NCBI RefSeq assembly: GCF_963675165.1
Contig: NC_087379.1
Coordinates: 3,414,201-3,478,200, forward strand
Length of the DNA stretch: 64,000 bases
Origin: Halichondria panicea
Lineage: Eukaryota; Porifera; Demospongiae; Suberitida; Halichondriidae
Direction of reading: 5' to 3'
Position numbers and translations under genes: made by a program. The notes under the pieces were generated by a model that was not told where the DNA came from, did no database searches, and saw nothing but the letters and a program-made list of their open reading frames with translations. The stretch's first letter is position 1. Each line of letters begins with the position of its first letter. Positions 1 to 11,461 of the stretch are shown in pieces.

Positions 1-284
1 TACTGCCACTTAAATATGGATTGCTGGTTTCAGGTATATTAGTATAGGAGACATCCTTGAAGCTAAATATCTACAACTCAGCTCTTGCTTCTGTGCAACT
101 ACCTGGAACTTCTCTCTCTTTCTGTGATCTTCTGCATGGGGATAGTCTTACAGAATTTATGTTGTGAGTTGCATCTTGCTGGAAACTGTAGCAACAAGTT
201 AACTTCTTTTTGCCTCCAATTGGCCGCAACGGTTAACACGCCAAGAAATCTTCTCAAGAAAACACTCGGGGCTGGTCGCGAGAC

Positions 285-500
285 TAGGCAGCTCTCTTCT
301 CACTCCTGCAGCTATATATACCAATAGCTAGAGTTATAGTGCAGAGATAACTACAAGTATAGTAGTAACACTCGATCCATGGACAAGTTAATCTAGTACT
401 CTTCTGAAAAGACTGCAATGGCATTCCAAGTAAGCTAAACTAGGCATAACTCGAAAACGAAGCATTATTTTGCAAATCCACGAATGAAAATATGACTAGA
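285..500 (-). repeat. Partial MITE, family C (reverse copy)
   Basis: The reverse complement matches the interior of the family-C elements at 45.6, 57.9 and 60.8 kb, including the shared stretches TGGAATGCCATTGCAG and TTGCAAAATAATGCTT. Neither terminus is present, so this is a fragment. Confidence 0.7.
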
Positions 501-988
501 AACTCTTTAAAAAACTGCAGTAAGCACTTGCAGAGCTAGTATGTATGTACATTATCCATAGTAAATAAATGTATGGTTTACATCATTTACCTAATTTCAT
601 CAGAGGTCCATGTAGCACTATTTTACATGTATTTAGCTGTGAATTTGAAGGTATGAAACTTTGTGGGGGGATATCTTGAGCTAGGAAGTAGCCATGGTTG
701 CTTGAGAGTGATTACAGTGTAGAGGAAGCATTGAAATATGCCTTAGGCATAGCTAAGTTGAGAATCACACACCTCAGAATCACCCCTTTGTGTTAACTCA
801 CAGCTAGCTAAACCTAACGCATTTCTGAACCAGATTAGAACCTGGGATAAGGCCCGTTTACACAAATGCAGTACGTTACATTTCAACCCATTGATGTAGC
901 TGCTTGCACCATGTGTACTAAAGCTTTTAAGTCTGCATCCAGTTCGATCTATATATTCTTGCTGTGATAAAGTTGTACAACTCACCTC

Positions 989-1774
989 GGGAAATGTGTA
1001 GCCTCCTAGATCCTTCGCAGCCTCTCCTTTTTCTGTTCTTTAGCTTTGTCACAGAAGAGAAATATTGGAGGAACAAAGAAAGAAAGAAGGAAGCAACTAA
1101 GAAAAAGGAGAGCCTGCCTTGCTAAGTCGCGTGATCCCCTACTGACGTAGACAAATTTTAACAAGCATATATGGGCGAGAGAAAACCTCAACAACTGTCC
1201 TCCCACACAGTACTTGGAGCGCGCATTTACCAGGAACATAATCTGTTATGAACATGAACAGTACAGTACAGTGCAGTAGAGTCAGCCTTCGTGAGACCTT
1301 TAGAGTCAGTAGAGAAAGTATGAAAGACTAGAGTAGACTATACTGCTGTAATAATTATATATATCTACTAATCAAGTGGGTCTGTTCTGAACTCAGGAAA
1401 AAAAACTGAGCTAAATTTAGATATTTAGTCTCTTTAGTCTTTACTAGGTAAGCCGGCCCTCGTCTACGATGTTGATTCTGGCTTACTATCTACGATGCTA
1501 ACAGCTTTTATTTAGAGTTTGCAATGCGTAGGCATGCTGTAGCTTTTTGCTCTGTCAGGCTCCGCCCAGCTAGTGATTGCCCACGTTCATTTTCACTCGT
1601 CTACACTCGTGTACAGTCACGCGGCTTAGCAAGGCAGGCTCTCCTTTTTCTTAGTCTCTTCCTTCTTTCTTTCTTTGTTCCTCCAATTAAATTAGTCCCG
1701 TATCTTATCTTATTGAACTATGACAAAGAACAGAAAAAGGAGAGGCTGCGAAGGAGGCTAGGAAATGTGTGATG
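989..1774. repeat. Foldback element with arms of about 150 bp
   Basis: The left arm (about 989-1140) and right arm (about 1617-1774) are inverted copies. Each contains GAAATGTGT, the block AGCCTCTCCTTTTTCTGTTC or its complement, a (GAAA)n-like purine tract and a GCAAGGCAGGCTCTCC block. The spacer is about 480 bp with no coding content. A fragment of the terminus recurs near 38.83-38.87 kb. No transposase was seen, so it is non-autonomous. Confidence 0.75.
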
Positions 1775-2176
1775 CTGAACTATATCCTGGTCCTTGTATC
1801 AAAGTAATGACTGTGAGTCTACCTCGCCGACTCTATTCAGAACTGTATTTATATCATAGAGATTCATATTATAATTTAATATAGCCTCTACTATAATTAT
1901 ATCTATGATTATAGCACTCTTGGCGCATGCACAAAATTATTATTCTGTCTCTCCTGTTGGACAGATTGAAGAGTCTAACTCTTCAATCTATGGTTGGACT
2001 AGGCCTGTGCCAAATATTCCGGAATAATTTTTGAATAATAGGCAGTCTTTTTAAACTTCTACACGTACAATATACTGACATTTTTCCAGCGTAAAAGTAC
2101 GTGGAATATATAATTATAGTACGTGATAATTATGGCATAAAAATATATAAATGCAGACACAGCTAATTATAGAGCC

Positions 2177-5100
2177 CTATTGAGCTCTCTCCTCGATATC
2201 ATCACTCATCTGCAGCAGCCACTCTGCTGCACGGTCAGTTTTTTGTTGACAGTGTGACAAAGCTCTTTCACAGTCCGCTTCATTAATGTTCGGGATACCC
2301 ATGTCCAAGAGTTTGTTAATACGAATCTCCTGTTTGGCCTTCTCGAAATTGTTATTGTGTTTTTGCAATGAATTGCGTATTACTGCTGACGCACAGTCTG
2401 AGAATTCAGGATCATTTCTGATGCTATCAAATGCTGGGTTCCCATGAATACCAACTCTTGAGCCGGGGCGTGGGTGCAAAGCAGTTATTCCTACTGCAGC
2501 TGATGTTTGTGAGTTGGTCCTATCACTAGAAGAACGACGGGATAGGTCTGAGGAGAAGCTTTGTCTTGGCTTAGGCACAGGAGGGTTAGTGTCTGCCTGG
2601 TGTTCTCCTGGTGGTGACCACACTTCCTTCTGGCTATGTCTGTGTATTGAAGTTAAGACTTCTCTTGGACGTGTGCTGTCTTCGGTATTAGTAAAGCTTT
2701 GGCTGTTGGTTGGGGGTCTACTAGTGCTGTTAAGAAATCGATATGAGCGAGGCATCATAGCATCTCCCATTGCAGCAGCACCTGCCACACTGTACTGTGA
2801 TACGACATGGCCATCATTAGATGACATAGGGTAAATAGGATCTGGAAGGGTAGACCCTGCTGTTGGGACATCATCATCCAGAATACTCCTTCTTTGTACA
2901 TGTACGTCAACCGCTGTTGTGGTAGCGAATGTCCTAGGAACTGCATAGCCTTGTGACGATGCATTTGGGGGAATATTTATGTAGCCATGAAGATTAGCAG
3001 CTAGGACAGAGTGAGGTCCCATGCGAATGTATCCATCTTCTTGCTCTTCGTGACTGTCCCCTATTGTAGCATGAACATTTACTTGTGACAACCGCTGCAC
3101 GACATCTTGATCGGGGAGATTAGTTCTGCCCATTACGATATACGAGTTGTCTTCAGATATCTGAGTTTGAAGTTGAAGTGGTGATACGGCACTTGCATGT
3201 ACACCCTCTGCACCTGTCCAGTGTAACAAGTAATAGCTATACTCAAAGTGCATACATGTATAAATTATAGTTGTGGACATGCTACTATAATACTTAAAAT
3301 TTGAAAATAAGCACACAAATACAACGAGCGAGCATCTGGTAAGTGAGGTTTTGAAATAGAAATGATCAGTAACAAGTCTGAATTTATTATCATTGTCTTA
3401 TGGAAAGGCATCATGTAACTCAGGTACCCATTACGAACATGAGCAACCAGCAATGCAAAACTCACTAGTTGTGTGCTGAGGTGAGCTATGGTCCGATGCA
3501 TAGCTGGCTCTATTGGCCACATATCTCTGATGTCCCATGAATTTAGTATCGCCATAGGTGATCTCATAGCCCAGATCAGGCTCTGTAGACTCCACATGCT
3601 GACTGGAGGCATACTGAGAGGAAGGGGGGCGATTGGATGACTCCGCTGTTGTCATTGTGACGACAGACGTTGTGGAAGAGGTTACATTCATTAGTGGAGA
3701 CTGCTGACCACCTAGTGAGGAAATAAAAATAGTGAAGAAATACAAATAAAAGTAGTTTCTGTAGGTATATACTGACCAGTTTCAATTTGAGGGACTACTA
3801 CGACAATTAAAACATAATGTGTGGAGCAGTGAATAACTGAGTAGTCTGATGTTCTGAGTGGACTTACTAGGACTGGGGCTGCGTGCACTACTTAGTTGAA
3901 GATAGGGGGACTTCGGATTGGTGGGTTGGGGGGAGAAGTGACCATTCTGCTTGGGGCTGGTGACTGGTGAGCTACCAGGAGGTGTGTATCGTCCCAGGAT
4001 GCTACGAAAGAAAAATATATAGCACGCAATGAGGGCTACACAAGAAGGCAGTCATGCACTGATAAAAATTTAATGGCTAGAAAGCAAATTATATGAACAA
4101 AGGACTCAGAGCTTAAATTTCCCTCCTATACTAACTGGTTAAATTGTTACAATGTACACTGTATGCATACATTAGAAGCATGTGCTAGCCTTGGTCCTTG
4201 GTGTTTTTTCTCTAATTGAACGTCAGATCGAAAAAAGGCCTATGTCCATTGCATGGGTCTTAGTGCACGACTTATATAGAACCAAGCTTAGACATCCCGA
4301 CTATACCACCGTCGTAAAGGTAGATGAGAGCATCTTCTGGATTTAGACTAGTGTGCAAGCCTTCTTGACCAACGCAACAGAGGGCATAAGCCATAGCTAA
4401 ACTTCTTCACCATAGAAAACTTTTTCAACATAGATAGAAAAAGAAAGGGGATTCCCTAGATTCTGCAGCATAAATAAGTGTATGCGCACAACCGTATAGC
4501 GGATAATTTCATGGGGTAAAAAATTCGTTTATCTGGAAAACGGTTTTCGTGAGTAAAAATTTCGTTTAGTCTCGTTGCCTGCACTGTATTCATACGTTCC
4601 GGTAAGCCACGCCTACGTTAAAATTTCGTGGAAGTCAGCTTACCCACGAAAATAACGAATTTTTTACCCCACAAAAATTACCCGCTATACGGTATCACCC
4701 ATGCAATAGACACTAGGTCGTATTTTTCTCCCTTCCGTTCTTAAGAGAAAGATCGGCCTGGGAACGAGGCTACACATGTGCATGTTACATTCTCAGTCTC
4801 TGCTCACCCTACGTCTGGTTCGTTGACTTGCCACTTTGTACCATCCCTCCCCCAATGCATCATGTGATCCACACTGGTGGGATCACTGATCGACAAGTTT
4901 GCTGCCTTAACCTTCCCAGAGTTGACCTTGGCCTTTATATCGTCCAGAGCAGCTACAACATTGGTCACATTATCTGATGAGAGCTGACCTATGGAACCAT
5001 CTGCACTCATCCCAAAGATCCACTCTGGTTTGGGTCTAGAAACATGTCGGGCACATGAACAGATTATGATAATTGTTGTGAGAGGGTCCGGTTAAATTCT

Positions 5101-8100
5101 AGGGAAATAACACCTATGGCTAATCAAATCGTATTATAGGTATGAAAAAGTTGACATGCTCTAATTCAATTGCAAAGCAATTATTAAGAACATGTTTGGC
5201 TTGGCAACAATCAAACTCACTTGTCAATGACATAGATCAACTCCCCTGTTTTGAATGAGAGATACGAAGGATCTTCTGCGACGTCATGTGACTGAATAGC
5301 ACGAACCACAGACGGAGAGCACTAGTGATAAAAAAGTAGTCCACAGTACAAATAGTGTGTCCAAAGTGTGTCCAAATTGTAAAAAAAACATACAACTAAT
5401 GTACATTAATTATTGACTGTTAATTAAGATTTACATACATGTACGTACATGTACTTGCTGCGTGTGAAACGCAAATCAACGTACAGTTTCAATTCTCTGG
5501 TGAAGCTGAGTAAATGAGGGTCGGTCATGGGGGCTAAGGTTCCAACAAGATTTCATAATGTCATACATCTCAGTCGGACACCTCTCCGGTCGACCTAATC
5601 TCTCACCCCGCAGAAGCATGTCTCTTATCTCAACTGGACTAAGCCCCTCAAATGGTGTCTCCCCGAGAGAATAGATCTCCCAGAGGACCACTGCATAGCT
5701 CCAAACATCAGATGAAGTGGAGAACTTGGCACTTGTGAGGGCCTCTATTGCAGTCCTGTTAATGCGAAGAGAATTCAATGGTCGCACAATTTCGAGTACT
5801 CGACTATTCTGTTACATGTATACATAGTGCATGCATGCTAATAAATGCTGACCATGCTACAGGGATTCTAGCGCCAAGGTTGGAGAGATTGTACACTTCA
5901 GAATGATCATCCAGTACTCGTGCCATTCCAAAGTCACTCAGTTTCACCTGTATATCAATACACAACATACTTAAAGCTAGCAACTCTAATACGCAAGTTA
6001 AACACATTGAAAAGGAGTAAAACTATTGTTAAAACCATGCACTCCTGTTAAAACCTACATTTGTACTATGTACACGAGATTATATAATTATACACGTACA
6101 TGCATGTACACTATACAGAGATCAAGAACGGACCGAGTCTTCCTGCAGAAGGAGAATGTTCCTTGTAGCAAGGTCGCGATGTAGTATCCTGTTCTTCTCC
6201 AGGTACCTCATAGCATCGACTATCTGATAGGCGTAAGAGTGGAAGCCTCTCAAAGTGAGTCGTCCACCATGCTTGTGGAGATAAGAGTACAGGTTACCCA
6301 GTGGGGCCAGCTCCTCAATCTGTAAAATCATAATTATAGAGCACAGCCCTCGGTGTAGTTGTATAGTATGTCTAACAATTAAATGATGGCAAAATTAATG
6401 TGCCGTATTACTAGAATGTTTCGCGCGTGCTTGCTACTGAGTCAAATCAGCAGACTTAGCAATCTAACCGTTACATTCTGGCAAAGATTGTAATGTCCTG
6501 GTATGATCTTTGCGATACAATTTTTGCGAAGAGATCAAAATCGCATAGGAGGTTTGATGCTCGCAAAACATTCCAGCTAACAGTAAGTAAGAGCCTGAGA
6601 GGTCATGCAAAAATGGCAATATTATGTCTGCATGTGAACGTTTTTGGACTATCAAGAAACTGGTTTGTTTCCAGATCTGGTCTTTCGCTGCAGAGATATG
6701 AACATAGGTTAGGGTTGCCTGTTTGCCTACCTCACTCGCTTTCCAGCCCGCTGCATGGCTAGCTAGCTAGCGGGTCAACACTCTCGTTACAGAAACATCC
6801 GGTTTCTGGGTGGGGCTCTAAAATGACTGCATTATAAGCTCATCCTTGGATACATATAAGCGCATAGAGCTCTGTTATTGACATCATCAGAGCATACTCT
6901 AGTTTCTACCGTACTGCAGAGTTAGGTTATTCACTGGGGACTTGGATAACGAAAGAAATTGAGCATTATTTACTGGACCCCAGCTTTGCAAGGTCGCATG
7001 AATACACAGTAGTGTCCTAGCCTCGATCCCAGGCCGCACTATCATCAGGGCCTGGTATCGACTGCTTGCACATGCGCTAACCATCCGCTGGTATCTGGGC
7101 TACAGATAGCAACGTTTATGGTCAGTAAAACAATAACATCACAACGAACGGATATGGATTGAAGGAAGTAGATAGAAAGTTTGATTGAAGCTAGGTTTCT
7201 AGCCCATCTGATAGCTACCCTTAGCCTGCTATGTTAACAAAAGACTCACAACCTGCAACAGTGTGGATGACAATCGTCTAAACGGAGTGAGAGCTGACAA
7301 GAGCCTATATATGGACAGGCCACGCTCATCTAATACTAACTTTGGCAAAAGTATACTATACTACTGCGTGCTACTAACTCCATCAAAAAGAAATAACTGT
7401 ACAACAAACCTATAGCTCTGTCTCTAGCTAGCTAGCTATAGAGCTCTGCATGCATGTGTACAACTTAATAATTATGAATTTGTATTCTCTGTCAGGATAT
7501 AGGAAATTTTACGGGAAACATATCCAATAATTTTGCGCATGCGCAAGCAGCCGGTAGCAGCAGGTCTTCTCTTTTGTCTTGAAGGCCAGTGAAGGAGGCT
7601 AAGTAGTGTCCATGCATCTATTTTGGCTGCATGTACACAAATTAATGCAATCGAAGTTCCTCAAATTTAAGCTGCGTAACAAAATCTACCATGACAATTG
7701 TTGTATTGAGGCTATTAATTTTATCCAGCTTAAAACGATAGATATACGCGCCTCGAGATAATAAAGAGTTAATTATGCCTCAAGGCGTAGCCGCACGAGG
7801 GATACGGTAAAGCTGACTGTGTGTGTGTGTGTATTCCAGCTGTAACTGCTCAACGGTTGCAATGCGACGAAAACTAACAGCTTCTATAGGCTTCTAGCCA
7901 CGTTCTCTTGGATTTTGATTCGTGGATTAGCAAACTAAAGCTTCTTTCTCGAGTTAAGGCTAGTTTAACTCACATTGACGGCTGTTGCAGTCCCTTCAAA
8001 ATCTTTCATAGCATCATCTGTTCGCAAAAACTTTCTATTCAACACATGAGTTAGCCTTGCACTAAAGCGCTAGCTTTTTGTTAGCTACAAGAGTCAGAAA

Positions 8101-10774
8101 AGATCTGTTAAAACAGCTAGCTATAGTAGCCATTGTGAACTTGATCTCTTTTGGACACACCCTTTAATTATTCCCCTGTGGATGCAATGCGCATGTGTGC
8201 TCATTCCCACATGTTAAAGAATCCAGTGGTAGAATCAACTTACTTCTTTTTCTTGAGGTCCTGGTACGTATACCGGTAAGCCACAAAACAAATGATACCA
8301 TATAGACTAGATAACAATAGATTCATGTACACAAGTCTGGTAACAATAGATACATGTACACAAGTCTTTTCTTCTCAGTTATAGATAGATACACACTTTC
8401 TGCTTGTTTATATAATATACTATACTGTCTGTGCTATACTACTGTCTGTGCTTAAATTCTCTCTTAGTCTGTGCCTTTGACAAAGGTTTGCTCCCACTAT
8501 TTGGCTACAGGCCATTTAAATAACATGCAGTTGCTTCAGTATCGTTGATTTAATTCTGTGATTGAATTGTGCTGGACTACTGACTATAATAATTATGCCT
8601 TTGACAAAGGTTTGCTCCCACTGTTTGGCTACAGGCCATTATTTTAAGACGATCAGTATACACTAGTAACTGTGAACACCCCTTTCTTGTGAAACAATCA
8701 AAGCACATTGCAAATTATTTACCTCTTCTATAACACTCTAATACTTTTGAGCGAAAGCAAAAACATGGCGAGAGGCATTAGCAGGTGCACGCTTGCAACA
8801 CTCGTAATACTGGTAAAACGGTAGGATATAATTATACTTATATATACGTACCAGCATGAGTGGTTCTGAGAGCACAATGCCATAAAGCTTGATGATGTTC
8901 GGATGGTCCAAACTACACATGGAGTTAGCCTCCTTGATGAACTGAGTCTGAACCTCTTGCCGTCCATACAATCTCTTTACTGCTACCGACACCTAAGCGT
9001 GTGTGTAAAAGGCACACGGTCATCATAATTATATAAGCAAACATAAAATTAATGAACATCATTGCAATGTGCCAGTTAGCAGTGACTAAATTTGGGATCT
9101 GCATGTGTATACACTCGGGACACCCATGCACTATATTTGTTAGATTTGGAACTTTTCATATCATATCTGTGTGCATTATTTTGTGCGCGAACATCTAGAC
9201 TGCATAATGTAGTTTTGTATTGAGAATTCCCAAGAGAACTAATAGTGAGTACACGTTAAGTGCATGTATACCGATAGTGCAATAACTGATCAGTTATTAT
9301 AGACACAATGATCTGCACCATTCTAGCATAACACAAGAAGCCCCTAGACAACATACACAGTTGTTGTAGCCTAGCTACTACTTTAATACTCACGTTACAA
9401 CGTAATTACACACTTATTCATCTATGTACACAAGCAAGAAGTAATTGCATGCATAATAATTATTTGCTTTACTCACTGAGCCATGAACATCAGACCAGAC
9501 CCCCCTATGCACTGAGCCGTGTGCCCCTTCTCCAATCTTGTCTCCCAGACGTATCTGGTCTTTTGGGATAACAGAAGCTGCACGTGACCTCACTGCAGTG
9601 GGCTCGTGTGCAGGAGGGCCACCTACCTCGGGGGCTGGGTCGTCAAACCTGTTTGACTTCCCAAGAAGCCAGTTCTGCAGCAAAATTAATAGATTTACTT
9701 TGTAAGAAGGATAATGAATTAACGATTATAAACTATTGGTAGAAACTTCATGTACTCCTGGTAGTATTAATGACTTGACGGATCTACTTTCTATTTATAG
9801 GAATTGTGTAATACATTGTAGTTGCAATTTAAGAAAAACAGCTCCACAGACATTTTCACTTGCGATCGCGAGTCAACGTTCAATTCCATACTTGGTATTG
9901 TTATTCACTAAAATAATGTAATGGCATAGTTATAATTGCACATTAACTTTACTGATTTGTTGTTTTAGAAGCTTAAATACATCACACTTTATTAGCAGTA
10001 CAAACAAATCAAAGCTTCCCTGATTGTATGTATAGTGTCATGCATGCATACTCAACTCTTCATCACACAAATTAGGCAACATAGTGTTTGGGGATTATTA
10101 ATCAACAATCAAGTGTACAACGCATTACACATCACTTACAATAACTTTCAATATACGAAACTGGCAACAAAATGTGCTTACAAGTTATCTACTCTGGAGT
10201 GGAATTTTCTCACGAGTAGATAACTTAGATAGATAACTTAGATTCCATCTTGATAAACTTTTGGCTTTTGGTCATTAGTCTATATAGCTCTTCCCACAGT
10301 ATAATTATAAAGATTAAATATCTCGGACTCCTGTACATGTATACGTACCAATCGACACAAGATTGATTAAACAGGGTTTAGGATAAAGCTAGTCTGCTTT
10401 CAGGCCAGCTAGACGATAGCATTAGTGGGGCATCAAGACTATACAGCAAGCTTACAATAGAGCTAGAGAGAGGAGCTGGGAGGTTAGGAGGTCTATTATT
10501 AAAATAATGGTAACCATACCTTAAACTTTCCGTAGGATTCAACATTTTCTTTGACTTTCTTTCTAAGCCTGATTCTTTCTGGCCTGGTCAGTCCAATCTC
10601 ATTCAGGCTAGCGTCGTCTACAGCCACATCTTTGAGGTGAGTTAGTCTTTTCACTCCACTATCCACAAACTTAGAAAAATATTTGTGCAGGTCATAGTGC
10701 TTCAAAAAGTTAAATAGTCTGGTCTGCTCTTGCCACAGGCTCTGATCTTCTTCAAGCACAATTCCTGTAGCCAT
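2177..10774 (-). CDS. TNK2: ACK/TNK2-like non-receptor tyrosine kinase
   Basis: Eleven coding exons, all phase-consistent: 10774-10520, 9674-9477, 8992-8852, 6319-6134, 5947-5853, 5755-5485, 5321-5221, 5035-4808, 4001-3868, 3711-3466, 3213-2177. The product is about 963 aa (human TNK2 is about 1038). Order: SAM-like N-terminus (1-85); kinase domain (about 124-382) with G-loop GEGAHGSV at 133, K157, E172, HRDLATRN with D247, and DFG at 265; SH3 (about 386-440); CRIB-like ISDPTSVDHMMHWG at 465-478; a long Ser/Pro tail with YIVM (643), YIRM (680) and YINI (696) and a PPVPKPR SH3 ligand; UBA at about 915-957. All catalytic residues are present, so it should be active. Family knowledge: ACKs bind Cdc42-GTP through CRIB, act at the plasma membrane and endosomes, and bind ubiquitin through UBA. 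The CRIB motif is degenerate, so Cdc42 binding is uncertain. Introns hold several MITEs. The start is the first ATG of the SAM exon. Confidence 0.95.
4205..4775. repeat. Nested inverted-repeat element in ACK intron
   Basis: An outer inverted repeat pairs CTATGTCCATTGCATGGGT (about 4241) with ACCCATGCAATAGACACTAG (about 4697). Poly-T/poly-A rich arms extend on both sides. A smaller MITE (4491-4694) sits inside it. The whole lies in the intron between the CRIB exon and the first tail exon. Confidence 0.7.
4491..4694. repeat. MITE, family G (CCGTATAGCGG termini)
   Basis: The termini ACCGTATAGCGG and CCGCTATACGGT are inverted repeats extending inward through GGGGTAAAAAATTCG. A related copy lies at 45261-45427 and a terminal remnant near 36.88-36.91 kb. 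Confidence 0.8.
6404..6577. repeat. Small inverted-repeat element, family D
   Basis: The ends TATTACTAGAATGTTTCGC and GCTCGCAAAACATTC are imperfect inverted repeats. Family members with the same ends and interior are at about 57.50-57.66 and 59.83-60.04 kb. It is intronic within the ACK-like gene. Confidence 0.65.
6690..6912 (+). repeat. Partial family-B element
   Basis: This matches the right half of the family-B element at 20.4-20.59 kb, including GGGTGGGGCTC, AAAATGACTGC and AGCTCTGTTATTGAC, and ends AGTTTCTACCGTA. The left half is absent. Confidence 0.65.
7017..7601 (+). repeat. MITE, family A (TAGCCTCGATCCCAGGCC)
   Basis: The left end reads TAGCCTCGATCCCAGGCCGC and the right end closes with GAAGGAGGCTAAG. 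The interior matches the copies at 22435-23036 and 48969-49505, and the reverse copy at 19848-20905, over most of its length, for example GCAACAGTGTGGATGACAAT. It is non-coding and lies in an ACK intron. Confidence 0.8.
7773..8060 (+). repeat. MITE, family C, divergent copy
   Basis: It begins ATTATGCCTCAAGGCG, then GGGATACGGTAAAG and a (GT)n tract, followed by the family-C interior (GCTTCTATAGGCTTCTAG, TTCGTGGATT). The 3' terminus is not recognisable and the copy is degraded. Confidence 0.65.
8456..8650 (+). repeat. Short tandem duplication
   Basis: Two near-identical blocks of about 50 bp, each containing TGCCTTTGACAAAGG, TTTGCTCCCACT and TTTGGCTACAGGCCATT, start near 8476 and 8598. About 120 bp upstream, another pair of repeats contains ATGTACACAAGTCT (about 8330-8367). 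Confidence 0.7.
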
Positions 10775-11461
10775 AAGGCCCTGACGGTTAAACCAAGATC
10801 AAAGATGATCATAAAACAACTGAACAAAAATACTATGTTCTAGTTAAAAGGGGAATTCCCTGGTGTGGGTGAAGGGTCAAACATCAACCTGTCTCACGTG
10901 CACAGCATGCCACATAAAAAAGCAGGAGGACAAAAGAGGATTGAACAAGCTCACAACTGGAAACTAAAGCCAAAGGCTAGGGTTAACGGACTGATTTTTT
11001 TGGATTTGGACAATAGTTGCCAGCGTGGCTCTCTGTATCTTATAGTATTAACTCCCGGACTGCCTATTGGAAGCAGAACCACAGGTGATTTGCCATGATT
11101 GAAAATATATTATAGTACAGTGTATGCAACTTTCTAGGATTGGTGGCATGTTAATATTTGTATTTCTTGATGGTTGGGTATTATTGGCACTATGCATGGA
11201 GAGTATCGAGCATTTATTCTTTAATATAAACCGAAATAGATTGGCCATAATTATGAATCTACGAGCTACACGTTCGTAGGTTGAAGTTGAAAAACATCAA
11301 CTTTCTATTCATATTGTAATGCTGCGTAAATATATATACCTATATCCTTGTTTATTTTGTACGAACATGTTTCATTTTTATCTTTTGTAGTTCCCCCTCA
11401 CCCAGTGGTGCTGCACAGACCCTGCATACGGTTATTGGAAAGGACTTAGCTGTGTGCCCCA
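10775..11461. promoter_or_regulatory. Divergent promoter region, ACK and vigilin
   Basis: The first coding exons of the ACK-like gene (-) and vigilin (+) face each other across 687 bp. A splice acceptor (TTTTGTAG) near 11391 shows that vigilin has an upstream non-coding exon, so its transcription start lies within this stretch or overlaps the ACK leader. No TATA box at a convincing position and no other gene was found. Confidence 0.6.

Larger units (their letters stand above)
1..2176. other. Intergenic region, no gene found
   Basis: No reading frame here has exon-like splice context or recognisable protein content. The stretch holds a partial MITE (about 285-500) and a large foldback element (989-1774), with AT-rich unique sequence between them. 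The 3' end of the ACK-like gene begins at 2177. Confidence 0.6.

Noticed and set aside
743..985. Short open frames in the first 2 kb
   Set aside because: No splice context, no recognisable protein content, and several overlap repeats.
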